Assembly (NCBI GenBank): GCA_015485155.1
Contig: WFUF01000008.1
Coordinates: 1-64,000, forward strand
Origin: Robiginitomaculum sp.
GTDB lineage: Bacteria; Pseudomonadota; Alphaproteobacteria; Caulobacterales; Maricaulaceae
DNA length: 64,000 nt
Reading direction: 5' to 3'
Shown here: piece by piece, positions 28,419 through 37,411 of the stretch
Layout: every line of letters starts with the position of its first letter
Numbering within the stretch: the first letter of the stretch is position 1
Notes under the pieces: generated by a model
The model's input: only the letters and a program-made list of their open reading frames with translations
Told to the model about the DNA's origin: nothing
The model's database searches: none
Translations under genes and position numbers: made by a program

Positions 28419-29804
28419 ATGGTGAAATTAGCCAACATATTTGTCTGTCAGTCCTGTGGCTCGGTACATGGCAAATGGGCCGGGCGCTGCGATAGCTGCG
28501 GCAGTTGGAACACTTTGATTGAGGAAATAGCCGAACAATCATCCGGGCCAAAATCGAAGGCGATTACCCGCCGGGGGCGCGGCATTGAATTTACCTCCCT
28601 GCAAGGAGACAGCACCCCCCTGCCCCGCCTGAAAACCGGCATTGCTGAATTTGACCGGGTCTGTGGCGGTGGCATCGTCCCGGGCTGTGCGTTGCTGGTG
28701 GGTGGAGACCCTGGAATTGGAAAATCCACACTAATGTTACAAGCAGCAGCAAAACTGGCTATTTCAGGCAAATCCGTTATTTATATTTCCGGCGAGGAAA
28801 GCGTGGATCAGGTGCGCGCACGGGCCAAACGGCTGGGCCTTGCTGATGCTCCGCTGCAATTGGCGGCAGAAACCTCCCTTGGCCCAATTGTGGACAGCTT
28901 AAAATCCGAGCGGCCTGATCTGGTAATTGTTGACAGTATGCAGACCCTGTGGACCGACGCTCTTGGTGCGGCACCTGGCACTGTGGCTCAGGTGCGGGCC
29001 TGCGCGCAGGATCTCACCCGATTTGCGAAAAAGCATGGCTCGGCAGTGGTGCTGATCGGCCATGTTACCAAGGAAGGGCAAATCGCCGGGCCGCGAGTGG
29101 TCGAGCACATGGTTGACGGAGTTTTGTATTTTGAAGGCGACCGCGCCCATCAGTTTCGGATTTTACGCGGGGTAAAAAACCGCTTTGGCCCAACCGATGA
29201 AATCGGGGTTTTTGAAATGGGTGAGCGCGGGCTGGCCGAAGTTGCAAACCCGTCCTCCTTGTTTCTAGACGGCTGTGAAAACGGTACTATCGGCTCAGCA
29301 GTTTTTGCCGGAATGGAAGGAACCCGCCCGGTATTAACCGAGGTACAGGCCCTGATTGCCCCCTCACCCTTAGGCACTCCGCGCCGCGCCGTAGTTGGGT
29401 GGGACAGCGGAAGACTGGCGATGGTAATGGCTGTTTTAGAAGCCAGATGCGGAATTTCTTTCGCCGGAAAGGATGTATACCTAAATGTGGCCGGAGGACT
29501 AAAAATCAGTGAACCGGCGGCAGATCTGGCCGTGGCCGCGGCTCTGGTTTCTTCGGCTTTTGATCAGCCATTACCACCGAAAACCGTTGTTTTTGGGGAA
29601 ATAGCGCTCTCTGGAGCCATTCGGCAGGTACACAGAACCGGCGCCAGATTAAAAGAAGCAAGCAAGCTGGGCTTTACCAATGCCATGACTCACACCCAAG
29701 ACGGCAAACGTGAATTAGACACGCATTTGGAATGTACCATTGCGAACATTGCAAAATTAAGCAATCTTGTGGCTGGATTCGAGAGATCTGAATCTGTGTC
29801 TTGA
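28419..29804 (+). CDS. radA: DNA repair protein RadA
   Basis: RecA-like ATPase/helicase that promotes branch migration in recombinational repair. 461 aa from ATG 28419 (MVKLANIFVCQSCG); a TTG 12 bases earlier is less likely. N-terminal C4 zinc finger (CQSCG and CDSCG), Walker A GGDPGIGKST (about 91-100), the RadA-specific KNRFGPTDEIG motif (about 250), and a C-terminal Lon-protease-like domain without the catalytic dyad. First gene of radA-cvpA-purF-SDR. Confidence 0.96.
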   Translation: MVKLANIFVCQSCGSVHGKWAGRCDSCGSWNTLIEEIAEQSSGPKSKAITRRGRGIEFTSLQGDSTPLPRLKTGIAEFDRVCGGGIVPGCALLVGGDPGIGKSTLMLQAAAKLAISGKSVIYISGEESVDQVRARAKRLGLADAPLQLAAETSLGPIVDSLKSERPDLVIVDSMQTLWTDALGAAPGTVAQVRACAQDLTRFAKKHGSAVVLIGHVTKEGQIAGPRVVEHMVDGVLYFEGDRAHQFRILRGVKNRFGPTDEIGVFEMGERGLAEVANPSSLFLDGCENGTIGSAVFAGMEGTRPVLTEVQALIAPSPLGTPRRAVVGWDSGRLAMVMAVLEARCGISFAGKDVYLNVAGGLKISEPAADLAVAAALVSSAFDQPLPPKTVVFGEIALSGAIRQVHRTGARLKEASKLGFTNAMTHTQDGKRELDTHLECTIANIAKLSNLVAGFERSESVS

Positions 29805-29815
29805 GGGGGGCCGTT

Positions 29816-30511
29816 ATGGAAGCAAATTCCGCTACAGCATTAGATGCAATTGCATTAGGGGTATTATTATTATCAAGCCTGTTGGCGCTGACACGCGGCT
29901 TTGTTCGCGAGTCATTGTCAATTGCCTCCTTTGTTGTTGCCGCCCTGGCCACCATTTTTACCTATAGTATTTTTCGCGATGTAGCTATGAACTGGATCGA
30001 AAGCGAGCTGGTTGCCACCGTATTAACGGCGTTTGTGATCTTCATTGGTGTCTATGTTATTATGGCATTCATCACCCGCAAGCTGGGTGATATTGTGCGA
30101 AAAAACTCCCATATCAGCATACTTGATCGAACTGCAGGCTTTGCATTTGGTCTGGTGCGGGGCATGATCTTGCTGGCTCTGGTAATGCTCGGCTGGAACT
30201 TTTTGACCAGACCAGATCAGACACCAGCATGGGTCTCCGAAGCAAAACTGTACCCGGCAGTTCATGCCACGGCAGATGCTTTGAAAATGCTGGTTCCCAA
30301 TTCCAGAATTTCGGCCATCGAGGTTCCGGCCATCGAAGAAAGCCCGTCCTCAGAACAGCCAAATACAGCAGAGCCAGTGGTCAAAGAGGACGAACAGGGC
30401 TATGGACAAGAGGATAGAAATATCCTTGATCAGGTTGTTACCACAAAACTTGCAGAGGAAACCGATGATCAGCCACCTGCCGATACAGAACCGCAAAAGG
30501 ATCCGGAATGA
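29816..30511 (+). CDS. cvpA: CvpA family membrane protein
   Basis: 231 aa with four transmembrane helices in residues 1-150 (ALGVLLLSSLLALTRGF, FVVAALATIF, VLTAFVIFIGVYVIMAFI, MILLALVMLGW) and an acidic, disordered tail (about 175-231, rich in E, Q, D). CvpA is needed for colicin V export in E. coli and envelope robustness elsewhere. ATG at 29816 follows GAGGGGGG. Sits between radA and purF, and its stop overlaps the purF start (ATGA). The cvpA-purF linkage is widely conserved. Confidence 0.9.
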   Translation: MEANSATALDAIALGVLLLSSLLALTRGFVRESLSIASFVVAALATIFTYSIFRDVAMNWIESELVATVLTAFVIFIGVYVIMAFITRKLGDIVRKNSHISILDRTAGFAFGLVRGMILLALVMLGWNFLTRPDQTPAWVSEAKLYPAVHATADALKMLVPNSRISAIEVPAIEESPSSEQPNTAEPVVKEDEQGYGQEDRNILDQVVTTKLAEETDDQPPADTEPQKDPE

Positions 30512-31998
30512 ATGAAATACCGCATGGGGGCTGGTCGGAACTTATGATTGACCCCTTTGAGGACAAACCTCGTGAAGAATGTGGAGTTTTTGGTGTAACA
30601 AACGCTGAAGATGCTTCCTCACTGGCTGTTCTTGGACTGCATGGCCTGCAACACCGGGGGCAGGAAGCCTGTGGCATTGCTGCTTTTGATGGCAGAAGGT
30701 TCGCCTCAGAACGGCATTTGGGACTGGTATCTGAAAACTTTTCAGGCGACCAGATCAACCTGCGCCTGCCTGGAAATGCCGCTATTGGCCATGTGAGATA
30801 TTCCACACAAGGCGAAACTGCTTTGCGCAATGTGCAACCGCTTTATGCTGACTTGAAATCAGGGGGCTTTGCAGTTGCCCACAATGGAAACTTTACCAAT
30901 GCACGCAAACTGCGGCAGCAATTGGTCAATGAAGGTGCCATATTTCAATCAACCTCAGACACCGAAGTTGTCTTGCAACTGGTTGCCCGTTCCCGACGCA
31001 CCAAACTGATTGATCAATTTGTTGATGCCTTGCGGCAAATTGAGGGCGCATATGCTCTTATCGCCCTGACCAATAAAAAACTCATCGGCGCCAGAGACCC
31101 TTATGGAATCAGGCCATTGGTATTGGGGGACTTAAATGGCAGCCCGATTTTGGTTTCTGAAACTTGCGCTTTAGATATGATCGGCGCCCGGTTTGTGCGA
31201 AATATTGAACCGGGTGAGGTGGTCATTATCAACCATGCTGGAGAAATTCACTCGGTTCGTCCGTTCCCGAAGGTTCAGGCTCGTCCCTGTATATTTGAAT
31301 TTGTGTATTTTTCCCGGCCTGACAGCTATGTTGATGGGCGCAATGTGTATAATGTGCGCAAGGAAATGGGTCGCAATCTGGCATTAGAATCCCCTGCTGA
31401 TGTAGATGTAATTGTTCCGGTTCCCGACTCAGGCGTTCCTGCAGCTTTGGGATATTCGCAAGAAACGGGTATTCCATTTGAGCTTGGCATTATCCGTAAT
31501 CATTATGTGGGCCGTACATTCATACAACCCACCCAAAAAGTGCGGGATTTGGGCGTGCGCATGAAACATGCCGCCAATCGTTCAGTATTAAAGGGAAAGC
31601 GGGTTTTGCTGGTTGATGACAGTATCGTCCGGGGCACCACTTCAAAAAAAATTGTCCGCATGGTTCGTGATGCCGGAGCAGCAGAAGTGCATTTTCGCTC
31701 TGCCAGTCCAAAGATTTGCTATCCTGACTTTTACGGCATAAATTTATCAAATAGAAAAAAACTGATTGCTGCCACCCATTCGCTTGCAGATATGGAAAAA
31801 GAACTGGGTGTAAAAAGTTTGGGATTCCTGTCCGTTGACGGGCTTTACCGGGCGATGGGAGAGCCGGGCAGAAACCCTGATAATCCGAAGTTTGCAGATC
31901 ATTATTTTACTGGCGATTATCCCACACGGCTGTATGATTACGACCACGCAAAAGCTGACAAGGACTTGCAGCTTTCCCTATTATCCGAAGTGGCATAG
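30508..31998 (+). CDS. purF: Amidophosphoribosyltransferase
   Basis: First committed step of purine synthesis: PRPP plus glutamine to phosphoribosylamine. 496 aa. A short propeptide precedes the nucleophile C25 (REECGVFGV), so N-terminal processing is expected. N-terminal glutaminase motifs: HGLQHRGQEACGI, GHVRYSTQG, VAHNGNFTN, SDTEVV. PRPP-binding loop VLLVDDSIVRGTT. The C-terminal FADHYFTGDYP lacks both cysteines that ligate the Fe-S cluster in the Bacillus enzyme (CxxC position), so no cluster is expected at that site. Confidence 0.96.
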   Translation: MNEIPHGGWSELMIDPFEDKPREECGVFGVTNAEDASSLAVLGLHGLQHRGQEACGIAAFDGRRFASERHLGLVSENFSGDQINLRLPGNAAIGHVRYSTQGETALRNVQPLYADLKSGGFAVAHNGNFTNARKLRQQLVNEGAIFQSTSDTEVVLQLVARSRRTKLIDQFVDALRQIEGAYALIALTNKKLIGARDPYGIRPLVLGDLNGSPILVSETCALDMIGARFVRNIEPGEVVIINHAGEIHSVRPFPKVQARPCIFEFVYFSRPDSYVDGRNVYNVRKEMGRNLALESPADVDVIVPVPDSGVPAALGYSQETGIPFELGIIRNHYVGRTFIQPTQKVRDLGVRMKHAANRSVLKGKRVLLVDDSIVRGTTSKKIVRMVRDAGAAEVHFRSASPKICYPDFYGINLSNRKKLIAATHSLADMEKELGVKSLGFLSVDGLYRAMGEPGRNPDNPKFADHYFTGDYPTRLYDYDHAKADKDLQLSLLSEVA

Positions 31999-32007
31999 AA
32001 TTAACCG

Positions 32008-32742
32008 ATGACAAATTCAAAACCCGGCCCGCTTGATGGCCGTATCGCACTTGTAACTGGCGCCTCCAGAGGTCTGGGCCGCGCCGCCTCAATAGAACTG
32101 GCAAAATCCGGAGCGCATATTATTGCCATGGCCCGCACGCAAGGGGCACTGGAAGAGCTGGACGATGAAATATCTGCTTTGGGCGGAAGCTGTTCACTGG
32201 TCACAGCCGATCTTGATGATCTGGATGGCATTGACCGCCTTGGCGGCATCATTGCCGAGCGCTGGGGCAAATTGGACATACTTGTTGGTAATGCCGCCAT
32301 GCTTGGCTCCATATCCCCGGCACCACACATTGACCCGGCTTTGTTCGAACAGACCATGAAGATCAATGTAACTGCCAACTGGCGATTATTGCGATCCTTT
32401 GATCCTTTGCTGCGCGCATCAGATGCCGGCCGGGTGATTTTTGTAACATCCGGTGCCGCAACAGCCAGAGGAGCATTCTGGTCGCTTTATGCTGCCAGCA
32501 AATCAGCCCTTGATGCCATTGCAGAATGTTATGCCAAGGAAGTAGCCCATTCCGCAATCCGGGTAAATCTTATTTCCCCCGGGCCGGTGGCTACTGCCAT
32601 GCGCGCCAAGGCCATGCCCGGCGAAGACCCGGCCAGCCTGCCGCAACCTGCGGATATTGCCCCGCTGTTTGTTGAACTTGCCCTGCCGGATTGTGAACGG
32701 CACATGGAGACAATACGCTGGCAGGATTGGGCAAAGGGCTAA
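32008..32742 (+). CDS. Short-chain dehydrogenase/reductase
   Basis: NAD(P)-dependent oxidoreductase, 244 aa. Cofactor motif TGASRGLGRA (about 16-25), NAA motif in VGNAAML (about 94), catalytic Ser in FVTSGAATAR and the YAASK pair (about 165-169). Substrate unknown. Nine bases after purF, so the last gene of that operon; an SDR gene in this place is common in alphaproteobacteria. Confidence 0.9.
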   Translation: MTNSKPGPLDGRIALVTGASRGLGRAASIELAKSGAHIIAMARTQGALEELDDEISALGGSCSLVTADLDDLDGIDRLGGIIAERWGKLDILVGNAAMLGSISPAPHIDPALFEQTMKINVTANWRLLRSFDPLLRASDAGRVIFVTSGAATARGAFWSLYAASKSALDAIAECYAKEVAHSAIRVNLISPGPVATAMRAKAMPGEDPASLPQPADIAPLFVELALPDCERHMETIRWQDWAKG

Positions 32743-32762
32743 AGCATTTTTAGCAAAAGTGG

Positions 32763-32978
32763 GAGTCTTTATTTGCACTACCGCTTCGCTACTTGAGGAG
32801 TCTTTTAATGTCCTATCGCCTAGCGGCTACTTGAGGAGTCTTTGTTTGTCCTATCGCTTCGCTACTTGAGGACTCTTTATCTGTCCTACCGCTTCGCTAC
32901 TTGAGGACTCTTTATCTGTCCTACCGCTTCGCTACTTGAGGAGTCTTTATCTGTCCTATCGCCTAGCGGCTACTTGAG
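32763..32978 (+). repeat. Tandem repeat array, six units of 35 or 38 bp
   Basis: Units: 32763-32797 (35), 32798-32835 (38), 32836-32870 (35), 32871-32905 (35), 32906-32940 (35), 32941-32978 (38). Each starts GAGTCTTT or GACTCTTT and ends GCTACTTGAG. The 35-bp form has CGCTTCGCTAC in the middle and the 38-bp form CGCCTAGCGGCTAC; these give two alternative small hairpins, GC-TTC-GC and GCC-TAGC-GGC. The array fills the space between the convergent SDR and hemN genes. A single further copy is at 62454-62489, also between convergent genes. Confidence 0.92.
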
Positions 32979-33022
32979 GACGGGTTTTACGGTCAAAATG
33001 CCCTAAGGTCACAGCATAATAA

Positions 33023-34375
33023 TTAAACACTGGCGCTGTGCCGCTCTGCAACCGGTTGCCAATGGGGGTCAAAACAGGCTGCTATATTGCGTGAAAAACG
33101 TATGCCTTGCTCCAAAATCAATATTTTGCGCCCGCTAAGATGAAACAGATCATCACCGGGCAAATCCTGAAGCTTTGGTATTGCATCATCAAGGGCGTCC
33201 ACATCACGGCCAAATTTGGTGCACAATGCCGCCATATCCAACTGCCCCTGACTTAAAATCTGCATAATGGCAGCCCGGCGGAATTTATCCTCATCGCTTA
33301 AACCCAATCCACGCACAGTGGGCAAACATCCCTCGCGCACCGATTTACGCCATTTACCCATATGCGGATCATTTTGAACATAGCCCTGCTCAAGCGCTGA
33401 AATTGCAGAAGCGCCAAATCCAATCAGGGTATCACAATCATCGTCCGTATAGCCTTGAAAATTACGGCGCAGGCTCTTTGTCTGTGCGGCCCGCGCCAAA
33501 TTATCATCAGGGCGGGCAAAATGGTCAAATCCAATTCGTATATAGCCGGCAGCAACCAGCAGTTCTTTCACCAATTCCGCCTGTTGCATGCGGGTGTTTG
33601 TTTTGGGCAGATCCTCTTGCCTGATCAATTGCTGGTGTTTTTTGAACCATGGCACATGGGCATAGCCAAACACTGCAAACCTCTCAGGCTCCATGGCAAG
33701 TGACCGCTCGATTGTATACCGAATATGATCCAGGCTTTGGCCCGGCAATCCATAAATAAGATCAAAATTAATCGCATAAATCCCGGCAGACCTCAGCCAC
33801 TTAACCACTTCCTGCACCATTTCGGGCGGCTGAATACGGTTGATTTTTTCCTGAACCGCAAGATTAAAGTCCTGCACGCCCAGCGAGACCCGGTTCACCC
33901 CGGCACCTGCATAAGCGGCAATTTTTTTCTCATCAACCGTGCGCGGGTCAATTTCCACAGCGATTTCAATTGCCTTGTCAAAGGAAAAACCTGATTTTAT
34001 GCCCTCGATTATGCTGATAAAATCTTCGCTGTTTAACATGCTTGGCGAGCCACCGCCAAAGTGCAACTGCACTACAGGATTGGATCTATCCGGGATTTTT
34101 TGCGCAACCAGTTCAATCTCATGCAATAGATCACCCACATAGGTCTGCACCCGGTCATAGCCGGATACGATATTTGTATGGCAACCACAATACCAGCACA
34201 TCTGGTGGCAAAACGGGATATGCACATAAAGTGACAATGGTTGGTTCTGCGGCAAGTTTTGCAACCAGCCTGTATAGGTTTTTTCTGTTACCCCCTGATG
34301 AAACTGTACGGCGGTTGGATAGCTCGTATAGCGGGGTACTTCTTGCGATGCGAGGTTCAGCAAACTGGTTTTCAT
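33023..34375 (-). CDS. hemN: Oxygen-independent coproporphyrinogen III dehydrogenase
   Basis: Radical SAM enzyme of anaerobic heme synthesis, oxidative decarboxylation of coproporphyrinogen III. 450 aa, the true HemN length (short HemW-like proteins are about 380). The 4Fe-4S site is CHQMCWYCGC (C-x3-C-x2-C, plus the following Cys typical of HemN) near residues 55-64; GGGSPSML and EIDPRTVDEKK follow. Its ATG (34375) has no obvious FNR site upstream. Convergent with SDR across the tandem repeat. Confidence 0.95.
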   Translation of the reverse strand: MKTSLLNLASQEVPRYTSYPTAVQFHQGVTEKTYTGWLQNLPQNQPLSLYVHIPFCHQMCWYCGCHTNIVSGYDRVQTYVGDLLHEIELVAQKIPDRSNPVVQLHFGGGSPSMLNSEDFISIIEGIKSGFSFDKAIEIAVEIDPRTVDEKKIAAYAGAGVNRVSLGVQDFNLAVQEKINRIQPPEMVQEVVKWLRSAGIYAINFDLIYGLPGQSLDHIRYTIERSLAMEPERFAVFGYAHVPWFKKHQQLIRQEDLPKTNTRMQQAELVKELLVAAGYIRIGFDHFARPDDNLARAAQTKSLRRNFQGYTDDDCDTLIGFGASAISALEQGYVQNDPHMGKWRKSVREGCLPTVRGLGLSDEDKFRRAAIMQILSQGQLDMAALCTKFGRDVDALDDAIPKLQDLPGDDLFHLSGRKILILEQGIRFSRNIAACFDPHWQPVAERHSASV

Positions 34376-34765
34376 ATATCGTCCATTAGCAGAATTTCAC
34401 CAGCCTTAAATGCGTCAAATTGTGCAGTCTTCTGATTTTCAGATACCCCCGAATGACGCCGGTTGTGACCTCGCCAAACAATACAGGAAAGTTACCATCA
34501 GACCAATATAAACGGAATATTATGAGCATTTTATTACAGCAATTTGTGTGTGGGGTGGGGATCCCGGTAAAACCTTATATTTCTTTACTGTATTTGTTAC
34601 AGCAACACAGCAAGCAATACTTGTTCAGCAGCAGCACTGGCATCTCATTGCTTCAAAGATGAATATATGATAAACAAAGCAATCACATTGACTTCAGTAT
34701 GAGGCAAGTATGCATATGGGTATTGTTGTTGCGTATTGTCAATTACATAGACTTATGAGGATATT
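34376..34765. other. Divergent intergenic region between hemN and a secreted-protein gene
   Basis: 390 AT-rich bases with no supportable gene. A TTGACT at 34688 is the only -35-like element I noted for the plus-strand gene; its -10 is poor. No clear FNR, SAM or other riboswitch-like structure was seen. Confidence 0.45.
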
Positions 34766-35935
34766 ATGATTATCGAAAGCCACAAAAAATCCCATATGCT
34801 GACTGTGAGCGGTGCTGTTCTGGCTCTTTTTGCCATACCAGCAGGAGCGCAGGCGCTAAGCCATGGCGAAAAGCTGACCGCAAAACCTGCAATGCCTAAA
34901 ATGGTGAAAACATTTGGTGGCATGGTACCGCAAAAGGGAAGCGGAGCTGTTATCAGGGTATATGGTAGCCCAAACGGGTATGAGGGTATTGCCGATCTTA
35001 CCAAAACAACCGGACAGCCGTGGATTGTGGAAGCCAGAGCCCCGGTGGGCAGACAGATTTCTGAAAGCTGGATAAAAATAGGTAATAAGGGATGGACAGT
35101 TTTTGAAAACAGCAAGGCAGGTATCAGAGGCCATGGCCCGCGCACAATTGTTACCAATCTTACAATTGGAAAACTTGATATCGGCATGGATCCTGTTGCT
35201 GCCTGCAACTCAGAACTGAACATGCGCAGCGCCCGTTCGGGAAATAGCAAGGCACAAATACTAAAGCAGGGCTTTGTTCTTAAAGTTGATGATGCAATCA
35301 GGGGTGAGGCAAAAATGAGGCATTATGTGGGATTGCGAAAACCACACACAAAAGCCATACCCATTTCTGCACCAGTTTATATTTCCTGTTTGGGTGATAT
35401 AGGCGCCGGGAAAAACCCCTTGCCAACACCAAAACCACGACCAGGGCCACCAAGTACGACACCGCGTCCAGGACATGGAATAAAAGTTGCCATGGATCCG
35501 GTAAGCAATATTTCAGAAGGTACGGTGAACAAGAATTCCCTGTACTTCAGAAAATGCCCCTTACAGGCCAGGTTTCAGGCCAGTATCACTTCGCCTCGCT
35601 CATTGACCGTCCGTTACCGCTATGTGGGCAATGGCTGGGAATCCACGATAAGACAAAAGCAATTACAAAAAGGCACTCAAAAACTACCCGTTTATACCAA
35701 ATGGGTTGGTAAAGCCAAATCCGGCGGCGGAATGAAGCTAAAAAGTGCAAAAAACCAGCCGGACTATACAGGCTGGGCTGCGGTGGAAATCATCCGGACC
35801 GGCGATAATCTTGTCTCCAAGCGAAGGAACTATAAAATATATTGTTCGGAAAAGCCAAAACGAGCACCAAGTAAGCCCAAGGTCATGAAGCTTCAACCGG
35901 CCAAAATTGCTGTTCCAAAGTCGGAGAGGCAATAG
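34766..35935 (+). CDS. Secreted two-domain protein of unknown function
   Basis: 389 aa. A signal peptide runs to about residue 30 (MLTVSGAVLALFAIPAGAQA, cleavage after AQA). Two parts with cysteines, about 40-215 (IRVYGSPNGYEGIADLTKTTG) and about 240-365 (LYFRKCPLQARFQASITSPR), are joined by a Pro-rich linker with PTPKPRPGPPSTTPRPG. The C-terminus is basic (Lys/Pro). Both parts look beta-rich; a similar VAMDPV/IGMDPV stretch starts each half, which suggests an internal duplication. Ribosome binding site GAGGA precedes the ATG. Family not recognised. Confidence 0.7.
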   Translation: MIIESHKKSHMLTVSGAVLALFAIPAGAQALSHGEKLTAKPAMPKMVKTFGGMVPQKGSGAVIRVYGSPNGYEGIADLTKTTGQPWIVEARAPVGRQISESWIKIGNKGWTVFENSKAGIRGHGPRTIVTNLTIGKLDIGMDPVAACNSELNMRSARSGNSKAQILKQGFVLKVDDAIRGEAKMRHYVGLRKPHTKAIPISAPVYISCLGDIGAGKNPLPTPKPRPGPPSTTPRPGHGIKVAMDPVSNISEGTVNKNSLYFRKCPLQARFQASITSPRSLTVRYRYVGNGWESTIRQKQLQKGTQKLPVYTKWVGKAKSGGGMKLKSAKNQPDYTGWAAVEIIRTGDNLVSKRRNYKIYCSEKPKRAPSKPKVMKLQPAKIAVPKSERQ

Positions 35936-35977
35936 TTAGGAGCAATCAGGCAAATTCGTATCGGTAGGCAGGACTTA

Positions 35978-37348
35978 TCATTTCTTTTTGTTTTCCTGCC
36001 CGCCGCGCCTGCCATCAACATAAGGGTTTTTGCCAGCTTTTACTATAAACCGGATAGGAGTGGCGCTGAGCTCAAAATCCTCCCTAAGCCCATTGATAAG
36101 AAACCGCTTATAGGATGTGGGCAGGTGTTTTGCCCGGCTGCACATCAATACAAATGTCGGAGGTCTGGTTTTAGTTTGGGTTAAATATCGTGGCTTGATG
36201 CGCCTCCCCTGTACTGCTGGCGGTGGATGGCGCTCAATTTTATGGTGCAGCCAATCATTTAAGTCACGGGTTTTAACCAGGGCATTCCAGTCCCGATACA
36301 CTTCCAGAATTGCCGGCATTAAAAGCTCCAGACCTTTGCCGGTAACACTGGACAGGGCAATGAGCGGAATGCCCCGCATTTGAGGCAAGGCAAACATCAG
36401 GCTTTTCTTTAACTCTGCCAGTTTTCTTTGTTTTTCCTGAACCAGATCCCATTTGGTAACAGCAACGACAACCGCCCGACCCTCCCGTTCTGCCAGATCG
36501 GCAATCTGCAAGTCCTGCTTGTCAAATGCGATCAGGGCATCAACGACCACAACTACCACTTCGGCAAACCGTATGGCATGCAAACTGTCATTAACCGAAA
36601 GCTTTTCAAGACCATCTTGAACTTTGGCCTTTTTTCGCATTCCAGCGGTATCAGCCAATCGAACCGCCCTGCCATCCCATTTCCAGTCTACTGCAATTGA
36701 ATCACGGGTGACCCCGGCCTCAGGCCCGGTAATCAGCCGATCATCACCGATAAGAGCATTGATAAGAGTAGATTTGCCTGCATTGGGCCGCCCAACCACC
36801 GCAATGCGCAACGGCGGCTCACCAGTTTCGTCTTCAGCTTCCTCTGCCAGCGCTTTGGGACCAGCAACCTTCATTATTGCGTCAAATAACTCGCCCATGC
36901 CTTCATTATGCTCTGCCGAAATTTCCACAGGTTCACCAAAACCCAGCGAAAACCCTTCCAGCACTCCGGGAAATTTGGCAACTCCCTCGGCCTTATTGGC
37001 TGCTATGACCACCGGCCTTCCGGCTTTGCGCAACAGGCTGGCAAATGTTTCGTCTAGGGGTGTAAGACCATCTCTGGCATCAATCAGGAACAGACAGACA
37101 TCTGCTCTGGCCACAGCCTCTAGAGTTTGCGCCCTCATATCAGCTTCAATACCGCTTTTTGCAGTTTCAAATCCGGCTGTATCAACTAGCGCCAGATCCA
37201 AACCGCCAAACCTGCCATGTCCCTCTCTGCGGTCACGAGTAACCCCCGGCTGATCATGCACAATCGCCAGCTTGCGACCGGCCAGCCGGTTAAAAAGGGT
37301 GGACTTTCCCACATTGGGTCGACCAACAATTACCAAACGAAGAGGCAT
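35978..37348 (-). CDS. der: Ribosome biogenesis GTPase Der (EngA)
   Basis: Essential tandem GTPase needed for 50S assembly. 456 aa. G domain 1: GRPNVGKSTLFNRL (9-22), DTAGFE, NKAEG. G domain 2: GRPNAGKSTLINAL, DTAGMRKKAKV, VTKWDLV. C-terminal KH-like domain ends with ANPIRF-like TPIRFIVKAGKNPY. Lies directly downstream of bamB and the yfgM-like gene, the same order as in E. coli yfgM-bamB-der. Confidence 0.96.
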   Translation of the reverse strand: MPLRLVIVGRPNVGKSTLFNRLAGRKLAIVHDQPGVTRDRREGHGRFGGLDLALVDTAGFETAKSGIEADMRAQTLEAVARADVCLFLIDARDGLTPLDETFASLLRKAGRPVVIAANKAEGVAKFPGVLEGFSLGFGEPVEISAEHNEGMGELFDAIMKVAGPKALAEEAEDETGEPPLRIAVVGRPNAGKSTLINALIGDDRLITGPEAGVTRDSIAVDWKWDGRAVRLADTAGMRKKAKVQDGLEKLSVNDSLHAIRFAEVVVVVVDALIAFDKQDLQIADLAEREGRAVVVAVTKWDLVQEKQRKLAELKKSLMFALPQMRGIPLIALSSVTGKGLELLMPAILEVYRDWNALVKTRDLNDWLHHKIERHPPPAVQGRRIKPRYLTQTKTRPPTFVLMCSRAKHLPTSYKRFLINGLREDFELSATPIRFIVKAGKNPYVDGRRGGQENKKK

Positions 37349-37411
37349 TTAGGCTCCCAACCTGTATTATGACTGGCTTTTAAGATATAGCCATCAGACC
37401 TGACAACCACA

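Noticed and set aside
32763-32978. Possible CRISPR array (regular 35-bp repeats)
   Set aside because: Units are contiguous with no variable spacers, and no cas genes are nearby; it is a tandem repeat.
34376-34440. FNR box upstream of hemN
   Set aside because: The best candidate (TTGACGCATTTAA) departs too far from TTGAT-N4-ATCAA.
36624-37253. 209-codon plus-strand frame opposite der
   Set aside because: Antisense shadow of the strongly conserved Der GTPase.
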